The position numbers were made by a program, and so were the translations under genes. The notes under the pieces were generated by a model that did no database searches, had not been told where the DNA came from, and saw only the letters and a list, made by a program, of their open reading frames with translations. Shown here piece after piece: positions 34,785 to 47,354 of a stretch of DNA of 64,000 nt (positions within the stretch are counted from its first letter, which is position 1; each line of letters starts with the position of its first letter). Source of the DNA: Primulina eburnea (lineage: Eukaryota; Streptophyta; Magnoliopsida; Lamiales; Gesneriaceae); NCBI RefSeq assembly GCF_022965805.1, contig NC_133101.1:23646868-23710867 (forward strand), written 5' to 3'.

Positions 34785-35533
34785 AGCTTTTCTGAATCGT
34801 ATTTTTTAAATTATATTGAATAATTTGTTTCTAACCACACAAGAAAATTTTCAGAAATATTGATGCACCATAAAATTAAATTTTTTGGAAAAACAAAAAA
34901 AAATTCGCGATCAACCATGAATTGTTCCAGGCAGACCGCGCGCAGGGCTGCGCGCGCCGCGCAGAAGCGCGCAGCATGCGCGCGCGGCGTGCGCGCACGG
35001 AGCGGCGCAACGTGCGGAACGTCCGCAAGCTGTGCGCCGCCCTGCGCGGCGCACAACGCAGCGCAGCGTGCGGACTGCGTGCAGCGTCACGCACAGGTTG
35101 CTGCCACTGCCCGAAACGTTCGGGCAGCGGGCGGGCAGCGGGCGACTGCCCGGGATCGTCTCGGGAAGCGTTCTGATTGGTGGGCTTGAATTGTTTGGGC
35201 CCATGGTGCAATTTTATGATTTTTCAAAATTTTGGGTAAAATTGATATTTTTGAAATTGATTCAATTTTTCTTTTTGAAAATTAATTTTTGGAAAATTAA
35301 TAATTTTCTTGTAAAATAAATAATTAGAATATGGTTTTGATTATTTATGGTAAAAATGAGTTTTTATAAGAAATCAATTATTATTGATTTAATTGGAAAT
35401 TAAATAAAGGAGTTTATTTAATTTATTAAATTTTCTAATAATTGTGGTGATTAGTGATAAAATTATTAGATATATGATTTATCAATTAATTAAATTGATG
35501 TTAATATTTGATATTAAATGCATGAAGGATGAT
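34785..35533 (+). other. Copia leader, first part, with GC-rich island
   Basis: Noncoding. About 240 bp at 34926-35165 are extremely GC-rich (many GCGC, GCGCGC and CGCGCG runs and partial palindromes such as CCCGAAACGTTCGGG at 35109-35123), while the sequence on both sides is AT-rich. Several overlapping open frames on both strands here are by-products of the low stop-codon density. The tandem gypsy inserts at 35534. Confidence 0.75.
34926..35165. repeat. GCGC-rich self-complementary island in copia leader
   Basis: Repeated words such as GCGCGC, TGCGCG, GGCGCA and GCGGGCAGCGGGCG, together with palindromic pieces, give strong folding potential in either strand. The abrupt borders with AT-rich sequence stand out. 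Function is unknown. Confidence 0.75.
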
Positions 35534-35658
35534 TGTAATGTCCGAGATTTAATCATTATAATCAGACGTTGATTATGGACATGATTGAGGTTATAAGAAC
35601 TTAAATGACAAGGCCGGGCGTCGTTGCATGGTTAACCAAGAATTTGGACAGAACCTTC

Positions 35659-35838
35659 GGCGCTCGAGCGGTAGAAAAGGACCGCCCGAGCGCCAATGCA
35701 TCGCAATTTGATTTTTCGAACAGAACATGTGGCGCCCGAGCGGTAGAAACTTACCGCTCGAGCGCCAGGGAATCGTAAGTTAAGTTATCGGGCAGAGGGT
35801 TCGGCGCCCGGGCGGTAATTCTTGACCGCCCGAGCGCC
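35659..35838. repeat. Three GC-rich hairpins in LTR1
   Basis: Three inverted repeats, each with 14-bp arms of the type GGCGCYCGRGCGGT / ACCGCYCGAGCGCC and an 8-nt loop: arms at 35659-35672 and 35681-35694; 35731-35744 and 35753-35766; 35803-35816 and 35825-35838. Each arm pair matches at 13 of 14 positions. Loops differ (AGAAAAGG, AGAAACTT, AATTCTTG). The three hairpins are about 72 bp apart. Confidence 0.93.
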
Positions 35839-35883
35839 ACCTGGAAATCATGAAGTGCGCCACTTGCTTTTATGCATGTCGCG

Positions 35884-35885
<2 letters not shown>

Positions 35886-35932
<47 letters not shown>
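35886..35932 (+). repeat. (TA)n microsatellite in LTR1
   Basis: About 47 bp of TA repeat. The equivalent places in LTR2 (near 41814) and LTR3 (near 47708) hold much shorter TA runs. Confidence 0.95.
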
Positions 35933-35933
<1 letters not shown>

Positions 35934-37602
35934 AATGCAAATCCTTAAGAATATTCAGAAGGAAATCGAGAAGTGGGGAAAGGTTTTGTTCTTGAGTTTT
36001 GGAAATTAAATACGAGAAATCCGTCCGTCAGATTTTGAATCTGACTTCGGTACTGTGTTCCTATCAACGCAGGCTACAACTGGACGTAAGTTTTGTTACG
36101 TTTAGACATGATTTGAAATTATGATATTTTCAGAATTGAATACGAATCAGATATGATGTTTCTGCTACCGTAGACATTATATAATTGAAGTCAGATTAAA
36201 GAACAGGTTGTTTCTGTAATTGTTATGATTTTCGAAAGATATTGACTGAGATGTTATATCAGAATTATGTTGGTATTCAGAGTATGAATTATATTGACAC
36301 AGATTATACGTTCTAGTATTATATTGGTGATGTTCAGATTGACGGGGTTATTGAGATTGTATTGTTATGCCGTCGAAACATCAATTGATTTAGATCGATC
36401 AGATTCAGATATGATCTCGATTATATTGTGATAGCGATGACATGAATTGAATTGTATCTTGTTCAGATATTGATCAGATTATGTACTGAGTTGAGTATTG
36501 ATCAGAACAGATTGTGAATTGAATGATTCACTGATACTATGTATTCGATATTGTCTTTTCAGATTGATATGGACAGAGTTGAATACAGGTCATCGTCTTC
36601 GTCAGACAGGGACGACAAAGGTATAATTCATGTGATATACGGGAAGACATAACTCAAATAAGATCCTATTTGAGTTTCCCAATAAAATCACATACTAGAT
36701 TATTGTTATATTCTGATATGAATATGCTTTGTCTATATGCTGATATGTTAATGCTTTGTTTATAGATTTATATGCATTGCATTTAAGATAGGAAAGTTTG
36801 ACAGATCAGTCAGACTTCTAGACGTTCGGTGTATCGTTACATAGGAGCAGACACCGTCCTATAGTAGATTATTCGATACAGATCAGACCGAAGTCTAGGA
36901 ATAAGACGTACCGTCACCCCGATTGGAGAGTAGGTGAAAGATCGTCTTATTCACACCGGGATCCCTAGAGTTATAGTTGTGTCGAGTCTAGACATGATTT
37001 GACTAGAACTGCATGTGTTTATAGAGGTGGTTTCATAGACTATGAAACTCATATTTATTGCTTTCAGTATGATAGCATGTTTATATGATTTGATTTGAAT
37101 TGCATGTTTATCTGAATTGAGTTGCATGCTTATTTTGAGTAGATTCTATAGATTATGAAATCTATTACTTTTGAATATGTTCATGATAGCATGTTTTATG
37201 ATTTAGATTAAGTATATACATGCTTACCATGTTTTATACTGGGATTTATTCTCACCGGAGTTATCCGGCTGTTGTCTTGTTTTGTGTGTGTGCATGACAA
37301 CAGGTGGGATGGATCAGGGTCAAGATGAGAAAGAGGCTGGACTAGATAGCGTGGTGATTCCGGACTTACTGTAGATTGGGTTTATTACTTGAACTTAGTA
37401 ACCGAACCTTAGACTTAGATTGTACAATATTGTACTTTTATACTGAAATGTATTTTATACTGAGTTGTATATTATTTAGATTCCATTACCTTCCGCATTT
37501 ACATTTTAAAAAGAAAAATTTTTAGACCCTGTTTATCAGAACTGATAATTAAATCCCAACGACGATTAAGAAGATGATTAGCGTCTGGGTCCCCACAACA
37601 AG

Positions 37603-37614
37603 TGGTATCAGAGC
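37603..37614 (+). promoter_or_regulatory. Primer binding site, tandem gypsy copy 1
   Basis: TGGTATCAGAGC, exact initiator-Met type, 5 bp after LTR1. Confidence 0.92.
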
Positions 37615-37960
37615 TGATAGTTCCTTTAGACTTAGATTATCAGAGCGATAGATCCGTTAGATTGAGATAGTCAGAGTTGATAAATTCTTTAGACTGAGAT
37701 AGAAGAGAATGAGCGGGGTAGATTGAATTTTCTTCCTTGCATGTGATTGCTAGCATGAGATTTATTATAATGTTGAATTACATTATGGGTGCTAGCATGA
37801 TTTATTGCTTTCCCTATTACATGTTGTTTGTTATCTGAGTTGATTACAGCATGTAATTACTAAGCCTGGATCAGAACCAAGTCTGAATCAGAGGTATATG
37901 ATCAGAGGAGGGCTGAGACAGATTATACAGATTGTGTATTGATTTGTTTGATATTCAGAT

Positions 37961-38859
37961 ATACCTCCACGGAGAATTCCAGAAAGGGGTAGTACTTCGT
38001 CTGAACAGATGGATACATCAGAAACTCAACTAGAAGAAAAGATGAAAGAATTTGAATTATTACAGCCGCCGGTTCTGAGTGGTACCGAGACATCTGAAGA
38101 TTGTCAGAATTGGTTTGATGATATAGAAATCTTGTTTGATTTACTTGACTTTACAGATGAACAGAGGGTTAAAATGGTGCCTTATCAGTTACGAGAAGCC
38201 GCAGGAGTTGGTGGATTACCAGTAGAAGAATGTGGGCACAGAGAGGTACAGTGATGTCGTGGGAAATATTCAGAACTGAATTCTATCGAAGATTTTTCTC
38301 AGCTTCGTACCGAGAGGACAAGCAATTAGAGTTTGAGAATTTGAGCCAAGGGCAGCTGAATATTGACCAATATATTGCTAAATTCTCTACTCTACTGCAT
38401 TTTGCTCCTCAGATAGCTAGAAATGATGAAGCTATAGTGAATCAATTCATCAGAGGGTTGAATCCAGAGGTAGTTGCATTTATGAACTTGCAACGACCTT
38501 ACCATTTTGCTGACATCTTGAGTAAAGCAAAGAGAGCTGAGGCAAGTCTGATTAGACAATTGAAAAGGTTGTGTGTGAAGCCACTTCAGGCACAGCAATC
38601 CCCTCTTCGATATGATAACGGCAGTACGAGTGGAAAGCAAGATTTGCTAAAAACTCGGAAGAAGCCATTCAAGAAGTTGGAAAGTGGTTCCTCGAGTTCC
38701 AGTAGTTCTTGTCCGAGCTATACTGGAGTGTATTGCAGGAGTTGCGGAGGGAGACATTCCTCAGAGCAATGCCAAGGAGTGCTTGGTAGATGCAATATCT
38801 GTAAACAGCTGGGGCATTTTGCTAAAGTTTGTCCCCAGAGACAGTCCCGAAGATCTTAG
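37961..38859 (+). pseudogene. Gag, tandem gypsy copy 1
   Basis: The frame starting PPRRIPERGSTSSEQ reads ATA where the usual gag start ATG would be (37961-37963), so the first usable ATG is at 38009. The core is split by a one-base deletion near 38202 (GAAGCCGCAGG against GAAGCCGCCAGG in copy 2). Residues then continue with the retrotransposon gag fold (WEIFRTEFYRRFFSASYRED, GQLNIDQYIAKFSTL, VVAFMNLQRPYHFADIL), a Ser-rich linker, and two zinc knuckles (CRSCGGRHSSEQC and CNICKQLGHFAKVC). The deletion is absent from copy 2. Confidence 0.9.
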
Positions 38860-41440
38860 GGAACAGCATTCAATTGAAAACACAGATCCAGAATTCACAA
38901 CAGGTACTATTCTTTATGATGCTATTGCATATGTATTGATATATACTAATGCATTTGTTAAGAATATCTTTGACTGAGTTGCATGGAAATATGTTGTATC
39001 TGTTGGGAGGGTATGTACTGTAGTATTGATGTCCTTGCTTATTGAGTAAATGTTAATGTCAGATATTTCTGTATAGATTGTATACTACAGTAAGATGAGA
39101 ATGAAATAGAAATAGATTATGATGTACTTGTGTTTTCTGATTTGAACGCATTATTGATATGTATATGCTGAACGAGTACAGACATATTGTAGAATTTTTG
39201 CCAGAAATGGTAAGAGTCAGATCAGAGATTACTGATCAGTGGAGATACCACGATAAGGATTCTGGATTTAGAATTCCTTTGATATCTGTATTGTCTACGA
39301 CTCGATTAATACAGAAAGGAACAGATTGTATCATTATGTATTCAGTAGATGTACTGAAATCGAGCCTAGCATTGGCAGATCTGCCAATGATGTATGAGTT
39401 GGCTGATATTTGCCTAGATAAGATTTTAGAATTGTTTTATATCAAAAGATAGATTTCAAAATTGAATTCAGATCAGATACCGATTGCTGTTTTAGAGTTC
39501 AGCACAGAATAATATTGAATGTACAGAATAATACATACCGAATTGAAAGAATTGAATATTTGAAGATTATAGTGAATATTCTGAGAATTAGAATTCTTGT
39601 ATACAGAAATTGTTCAGATAGGTATTCTGTTTGAAACAGATTGTATTCAGAATGGATGATATCTGATGTTAGTATACTGATTGATTTTGAGACAGTTGAT
39701 ATTGTGATCAGTGACTGATCAGATACCGATATCAGAAAGACCAGAAAGTTCAGAAATGTCTGAATTGTCAGAGATTGATATTATATGAGTTGACAGATTA
39801 TCTGATATGATTGTGTTTTTAACTGCTTGAGAATGATTGCTTCTAGATCAGTATTTTATACAGATTGTATTGTGTGGAGAGCACATTATATTTGCAGATG
39901 ATATATATAGCAGTGGATCAGAATGGCATAAAGATCTGATTGATTTGTCAGAATCGATAGTATTGTTAGAACTTACAATCCTATATATTTACTAGATTAG
40001 TATAGATTATTGTTATTCTGAATCAGTATTGATACGGATTTTATGAATCGTTGAGAGTATATACAGTTCCGCTTGTATCAGAAATGAATTCAAAAATTTC
40101 AGCCGTTCAGAAACGTGATCAGAGTGGTCAGAACAGTATTTCGATAATCAGAGCAGAGTATCGGTCAGAGAAACAGATATGTGATTTTGTGTTTTGTATA
40201 AGACCGATTGTATTATGATATCAGAAGGTTTCAGAGTTGTATAACAGAATTGATATTTATATCAGAGCCGAATACCAGGTAGGTATTTTTCTTTAAATTT
40301 TATTATTAAATGATTTGTTTATACCGAATAGTTTGAATCTGAAATTACAGACAGTGTCAGAAATGTATTGTAATGGATTCAGTATTCATTTTGCTGACTG
40401 AGAATGTATGAGATTCGAACAGATAAGTATGATATAGATAGATTAAATCAGTTATGGCAGAATTTATGCTGAATTGTTGGCAGAAATTATACTGAAATGA
40501 CTGAATTGCCAATAAATGAAGACAGAAAGATAGAAATCAGAAGATTACTACAGAATTTGTATGTTTCTGAATAGAAATGGGAGTGCATTTCTATGGCCTT
40601 AATAAGGACATTACCATTAGTTTCTTCAAATGGTAAGATAATATGGTTATGATTGACAGATTGTTCAATCTATATCAATTAGTTTGTACCAGATAACGTA
40701 CAAACAGAACCAGATGACACAGATTGATGTCAGAGGAATGATCAGAGTCAACAGAATGTTGAGATAGAGTATATCAGAATGTGATTTTCTGGTTGATTTT
40801 GTACTTGTGATAGAGTGTATCATGAGTTTCTTCTTAAATTGTGTTACAACTGGCAGACAGTCAGAATATATTGTCCAGATATTGGAAGATTTTGGTAGAA
40901 CTATATAGTGCTGGATGTTAGCACTAATGGATATGACTTAGTATCACTATGTGATAATACCTATCAGTCTACCAGATTGGTAATGAGATAGTTACAGTCA
41001 GGACAGTATACAGTGGATACTACAGATTTCTAATTCTTTTGAAGAAATTCGAAGGAAGATGAAGATAGTTCAGAAGGAACAGATGTCATAAACCAACATC
41101 GGATGATGATGATTGGTATTTGAGGTCGAGGATTGAATATGTCCTAGATCGAGAGCAGCAGATTTAATGATAGTTGGCTGTATTGAATCATTATAGACTA
41201 TGGAGTGGTTTATACGGATATTGTATAACCCACATGGCAAGATTGATTTTGTCAAAATTAAGTTGTGAAGTATTATGACAATATACTTCATGAAGTCTTA
41301 TTCCAGATTGAAACCAGAGATTGATACAAGAAAGAGATTTCAGAATGGATTTAGTAAGATGAGAGTTGATTTAAACTCAAGTTATACATTTCTTCTGATA
41401 TCTTTGAATTGATTGTTTGTGAGTTCGAGGACGAACTCAG
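38860..41440 (+). pseudogene. Decayed pol region, tandem gypsy copy 1
   Basis: Rich in stops in all frames, A/T-rich, and full of TCAGA words. Traces of gypsy pol remain in order: a protease-like TTGTILYDAIAYVLIYTNAF near 38900, a linker to RT at 39159-39452 (FRIPLISVLSTTRLIQKGTDC, SLALADLPMMYELADIC, which matches the segment before RT in related elements), and TELKEL-like residues soon after. No RT catalytic box, RNase H or integrase motif can be read. The 3' end has the purine tract AAGAGGGGGAGAAA before LTR2. Confidence 0.7.
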
Positions 41441-41444
41441 ATCT

Positions 41445-41458
41445 AAGAGGGGGAGAAA
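41445..41458 (+). promoter_or_regulatory. Polypurine tract, tandem gypsy copy 1
   Basis: AAGAGGGGGAGAAA directly before the TG of LTR2; the same tract precedes LTR3 at 47341-47354. Confidence 0.85.
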
Positions 41459-43494
41459 TGTAATGTCCGAGATTTAATCATTATAATCAGACGTTGATTA
41501 TGGACATGATTGAGGTTATAAGAACTTAAATGACAAGGCCGGGCGTCGTTGCATGGTTAGCCAAGAATTTGGACAGAACCTTCGGCGCTCGAGCGGTAGA
41601 AAAGGACCGCCCGAGCGCCAATGCATCGCAATTTGATTTTTCGAACAGAACATTTGGCGCCCGAGCGGTAGAAACTTACCGCTCGAGCGCCAGGGAATCA
41701 TAAGTTAAGTTATCGGGCAGAGGGTTCGGTGCCCGGGCGGTAATTCTTGACCGCCCGAGCGCCACATGGAAATCATGAAGTGCGCCACTTGCTTTTATGC
41801 ATGTCGCGTATGTATATATATGTATATACACATGCAAATCCTTAAGAATATTCAGAAGGAAATAGAGAAGTGGGGAAAGGTTTTGTTCTTGAGTTTTGGA
41901 AATTAAATACGAGAAATCCGTCCGTCAGATTTTGAATCTGACTTCGGTACTGTGTTCCTATCAACGCAGGCTACAACTGGACGTAAGTTTTGTTACGTTT
42001 AGACATGATTTGAAATTATGATATTTTCAGAATTGAATACAAATCAGATATGATGTTTCTGCTACCGTAGACATTATATAATTGAAGTCAGATTAAAGAA
42101 CAGGTTGTTTCTGTAATTGTTATGATTTTCGAAAGATATTGACTGAGATGTTATATCAGAATTGTGTTGGTATTCAGAGTATGAATTATATTGACACAGA
42201 TTATACGTTCTAGTATTATATTGGTGATGTTCAGATTGACGGGGTTACTCAGATTGTATTGTTATGCCGTCGAAACATCAATTGATTTAGATCGATCAGA
42301 TTCAGATATGATCTCGATTATATTGTGATAGCGATGACATGAATTGAATTGTATCTTGTTCAGATATTGATCAGATTATGTACTGAGTTGAGTATTGATC
42401 AGAACAGATTGTGAATTGAATGATTCACTGATACTATGTATTCGATATTGTCTTTTCAGATTGATATGGACAGAGTTGAATACAGGTCATCGTCTTCGTC
42501 AGACAGGGACGACAAAGGTATAATTCATGTGATATACGGGAAGACATAACTCAAATAAGATCCTATTTGAGTTTCCCAATAAAATCACATACTAGATTAT
42601 TGTTATATTCTGATATGAATATGCTTTGTCTATATGCTGATATGTTAATGCTTTGTTTATAGATTTATATGCATTGCATTTAAGATAGGAAAGTTTGACA
42701 GATCAGTCAGACTTCTAGACGTTCGGTGTATCGTTACATAGGAGCAGACACCGTCCTATTGTAGATTATTCGATACAGATCAGACCGAAGTCTAGGAATA
42801 AGACGTACCGTCACCCCGATTGGAGAGTAGGTGACAGATCGTCTTATTCACACCGGGATCCCTAGAGTTATAGTTGAGTCGAGTCTAGACATGATTTGAC
42901 TAGAACTGCATGTGTTTATAGAGGTGGTTTCATAGACTATGAAACTCATATTTATTGCTTTCAGTATGATAGCATGTTTATATGATTTGATTTGAATTGC
43001 ATGTTTATCTGAATTGAGTTGCATGCTTATTTTGAGTAGATTCCATAGATTATGAAATCTATTACTTTTGAATATGTTCATGATAGCATGTTTTATGATT
43101 TAGATTAAGTATATACATGCTTACCATGTTTTATAATGGGATTTATTCTCACCGGAGTTATCCGGCTGTTGTCTTGTTTTGTGTGTGTGCATGACAACAG
43201 GTGGGATGGATCAGGGTCAAGATGAGAAAGAGGCTGGACTAGATAGCGTGGTGATTCCGGACTTACTGTAGATTGGGTTTATTACTTGAACTTAGTAACC
43301 GAACCTTAGACTTAGATTGTACAATATTGTACTTTTATACTGAAATGTATTTTATACTGAGTTGTATATTATTTAGATTCCATTACCTTCCGCATTTACA
43401 TTTTAAAAAGAAAAATTTTTAGACCCTGTTTATCAGAACTGATAATTAAATCCCAACGACGATTAAGAAGATGATTAGCGTCCGGGTCCCCACA
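41459..43494 (+). repeat. LTR2 of tandem gypsy
   Basis: 2036 bp, nearly identical to LTR1 and LTR3. It serves both as 3' LTR of copy 1 and 5' LTR of copy 2, which shows the array formed by recombination rather than two insertions. The three hairpins are at 41584-41619, 41656-41691 and 41728-41763, the last with a changed base (GGTGCC). Confidence 0.95.
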
Positions 43495-43499
43495 ACAGG

Positions 43500-43511
43500 T
43501 GGTATCAGAGC
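43500..43511 (+). promoter_or_regulatory. Primer binding site, tandem gypsy copy 2
   Basis: TGGTATCAGAGC, 5 bp after LTR2, as in copy 1. Confidence 0.92.
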
Positions 43512-43857
43512 TGATAGTTCCTTTAGACTTAGATTATCAGAGCGATAGATCCGTTAGATTGAGATAGTCAGAGTTGATAGATTCTTTAGACTGAGATAGA
43601 AGAGAATGAGCGGGGTAGATTGAATTTTCTTCCTTGCATGTGATTGCTAGCATGAGATTTATTATAATGTTGAATTACATTATGGGTGCTAGCATGATTT
43701 ATTGCTTTCCCTATTACATGTTGTTTGTTATCTGAGTTGATTACAGCATGTAATTACTAAGCCTGGATCAGAACCAAGTCTGAATCAGAGGTATATGATC
43801 AGAGGAGGGCTGAGACAGATTATACAGATTGTGTATTGATTTGTTTGATATTCAGAT

Positions 43858-44756
43858 ATACCTCCACGGAGAATTCCAGAAAGGGGTAGTACTTCGTCTG
43901 AACAGATGGATACATCATAAACTCAGCTAGAAGAAAAGATGAAAGAATTTGAATTATTACAGCCGCCGGTTCTGAGTGGTACCGAGACATCTGAAGATTG
44001 TCAGAACTGGTTTGATGATATAGAAATCTTGTTTGATTTACTTGACTTTACAGATGAACAGAGGGTTAAAATGGTGCCTTATCAGTTACGAGAAGCCGCC
44101 AGGAGTTGGTGGATTACCAGTAGAAGAATGTGGGCACAGAGAGGTACAGTGGTGTCGTGGGAAATATTCAGAACTGAATTCTATCGAAGATTTTTCTCAG
44201 CTTCGTACCGAGAGGACAAGCAATTAGAGTTTGAGAATTTGAGCCAAGGGCAGCTGAATATTGACCAATATATTGCGAAATTCTCTACTCTACTGCATTT
44301 TGCTCCTCAGATAGCTAGAAATGATGAAGCTATAGTGAATCAATTCATCAGAGGGTTGAATCAGAGGTAGTTGCATTTATGAACTTGCAACGACCTTACC
44401 ATTTTGCTGACATCTTGAGTAAAGCAAAGAGAGCTGAGGCAAGTCTGATTAGACAATTGACAAGGTTGTGTGTGAAGCCACTTCAGGCACAGCAATCCCC
44501 TCTTCAATATGATCACGGCAGTACGAGTGGAAAGCAAGATTTGCTAAAAGCTCGGAAGAAGCCATTCAAGAAGTTGGAAATTGGTTCCTCGAGTTCCAGT
44601 AGTTCTTGTCCGAGCTATACTGGAGTGTATTGCAGGAGTTGCGGAGGGAGACATTCCTCAGAGCAATGCCAAGGAGTGCTTGGTAGATGCAATATCTGTA
44701 AACAGCTGGGGCATTTTGCTAAAGTTTGTCCCCAGAGACGGTCCCGAAGATCTTAG
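43858..44756 (+). pseudogene. Gag, tandem gypsy copy 2
   Basis: Same protein as copy 1 with the same ATA in place of the start codon (43858-43860). It has its own lesions: TAA at 43918-43920 where copy 1 has GAA, and a one-base deletion near 44361 (GAATCAGAGG against GAATCCAGAGG). Open parts are 43939-44370 and 44379-44756, the latter with the same two zinc knuckles. The region broken in copy 1 near 38202 is intact here. Confidence 0.9.
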
Positions 44757-47354
44757 GGAACTGCATTCAATTGAAAACACAGATCCAGAATTCACAACAG
44801 GTACTATTCTTTATGATGCTATTGCATATGCATTGATATATACTAATGCATTTGTTAAGATTATCTTTGACTGAGTTGCATGGAAATATGCTGTATCTGT
44901 TGGGAGGGTATGTACTGTAGTATTGATGTCCTTGCTTATTGAGGAAATGTTAATGTCAGAGATTTCTGTATAGATTGTATACTACAGTAAGATGAGAATG
45001 AAATAGAAATAGATTATGATGTACTTGTGTTTTCTGATTTGAACGCATTATTGATATGTATATGCTGAACGAGTACAGACATATTGTAGAATTTTTACCA
45101 GAAATGGTAAGAGTCAGATCAGAGATTACTGATCAGTGGAGATACCACGATAAGGATTCTGGATTTAGAATTCCTTTGATATCTGTATTGTCTACGACTC
45201 GATTAATACAGAAAGGAACAGATTGTATCCTTATGTATTCAGTAGATGTACTGAAATCGAGCCTAGCATTGGCAGATCTGCCAATGATGTATGAGTTGGC
45301 TGATATTTGCCTAGATAAGATTTTAGAATTGTTTTATATCAAAAGATAGATTTCAAAATTGAATTCAGATCAGATAATGATTGCTGTTTTAGAGTTCAAC
45401 ACAGAATAATATTGAATGTACAGAATAATACATACCGAATTGAAAGAATTGAATATTTGAAGATTATAGTGAATATTCTGAGAATTAGAATTCTTGTATA
45501 CAGAAATTGTTCAGATAGGTATTCTGTTTGAAACAGATTGTATTCAGAATGGATTATATCTGATGTTAGTATACTGATTGATTTTGAGACAGTTGATATT
45601 GTGATCAGTGACTGATCAGATACCGATATTAGAAAGACCAGAAAGTTCAGAAATGTCAGAATTGTCAGAGATTGATATTATATGAGTTGACAGATTATCT
45701 GATATGATTGTGTTTTTAACTGCTTGAGAATGATTGCTTCTAGATCAGTATTTTATACAGATTGTATTGTGTGGAGAGCACATTATATTTGCAGATGATA
45801 TATATAGCAGTGGATCAGAATGGCATAAAGATCTGATTGATTTGTCAGAATCGATAGTATTGTTAGAACTTACAATCCTATATATTTACTAGATTAGTAT
45901 AGATTATTGTTATTCTGAATCAGTATTGATACGGATTTTATGAATCGTTGAGAGTATATACAGTTCCGCTTGTATCAGAAATGAATTCAAAAATTTCAGC
46001 CGTTCAGAAACGTGATCAGAGTGGTCAGAACAGTATTTCGATAATCAGAGCAGAGTATCGATCAGAGAAACAGATATGTGATTTTGTGTTTTGTATTAGA
46101 CCGATTGTATTATGATATCAGAAGGTTTCAGAGTTGTATAACAGAATTGATATTTATATCAGAGCCGAATACCAGGTAGGTATTTTTCTGTAAATTTTAT
46201 TATTAAATGATTTGTTTATACCGAATAGTTTGAATCTGAAATTACAGACAGTGTCAGAAATGTATTGTAATGGATTCAGTATTCATTTTGCTGACTGAGA
46301 ATGTATGAGATTCGAACAGATAAGTATGATATAGATAGATTAAATCAGTTATGGCAGAATTTATGCTGAATTGTTGGCAGAAATTATACTGAAATGACTG
46401 AATTGCCAATAAATGAAGACAGAAAGATAGAAATCAGAAGATTACTACAGAATTTGTATGTTTCTGAATAGAAATGGGAGTGCATTTCTATGGCCTTAAT
46501 AAGGACATTACCATTAGTTTCTTCAAATGGTAAGATAATATGGTTATGATTGACAGATTGTTCAATCTATATCAATTAGTTTGTACCAGATAACGTACAA
46601 ACAGAACCAGATGACACAGATTGATGTCAGAGGAATGATCAGAGTCAACAGAATGTTGAGATAGAGTATATCAGAATGTGATTTTCTGGTTGATTTTGTA
46701 CTTGTGATAGAGTGTATCATGAGTTTCTTCTTAAATTGTGTTACAACTGGCAGACAGTCAGAATGTATTGTCCAGATATTGGAAGATTTTGGTAGAACTA
46801 TATAGTGCTGGATGTTAGCACTAATGGATATGACTTAGTATCACTATGTGATAATACCTATCAGTCTACCAGATTGGTAATGAGATAGTTACAGTCAGGA
46901 CAGTATACAGTGGATACTACAGATTTCTAATTCTTTTGAAGAAATTCGAAGGAAGATGAAGATAGTTCAGAAGGAACAGATGTCATAAACCAACATCGGA
47001 TGATGATGATTGGTATTTGAGGTCGAGGATTGAATATGTCCTAGATCGAGAGCAGCTGATTTAATGATAGTTGGCTGTATTGAATCATTATAGACTATGG
47101 AGTGGTTTATACGGATATTGTATAACCCACATGGCAAGATTGATTTTGTCAGAATTAAGTTGAGAAGTATTATGACAATATACTTCATGAAGTCTTATTC
47201 CAGATTGAAACCAGATATTGATACAAGAAAGAGATTTCAGAATGGATTTAGTAAGATGAGAGTTGATTTAAACTCAGTTATACATTTCTTCTGATATCTT
47301 TGAATTGATTGTTTGTGAGTTCGAGGACGAACTCAGATCTAAGAGGGGGAGAAA
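44757..47354 (+). pseudogene. Decayed pol region and purine tract, tandem gypsy copy 2
   Basis: Near-identical to copy 1 apart from scattered substitutions and a few indels. It has the same residual linker (45056-45349, with LISVLSTTRLIQKGTDC) and the same stops elsewhere, so the decay predates the duplication. It ends with the polypurine tract AAGAGGGGGAGAAA. Confidence 0.72.

Larger units (their letters stand above)
35534..37597 (+). repeat. LTR1 of tandem gypsy
   Basis: 2064 bp, TGTAATGTCCGAG...GGTCCCCACA. It contains three GC-rich hairpins (35659-35838) and an expanded TA run at 35886-35932. The other two LTRs have a shorter TA run, which accounts for most of the length difference. Confidence 0.95.

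Noticed and set aside
34811..35211. Several long overlapping open frames on both strands in the GC-rich leader
   Set aside because: Low stop-codon density from GC-rich repeats explains them; no domain, no codon pattern, and frames on both strands overlap.
35659..35838. Hairpin array considered as a CRISPR array
   Set aside because: Only three units, palindromic arms with changing bases, no spacers of uniform nature, in a plant LTR with no cas genes.
39159..39452. A conserved new small gene (present in both tandem copies)
   Set aside because: It matches the protease-RT linker of gypsy pol and is flanked by other decayed pol traces; conservation reflects recent duplication.
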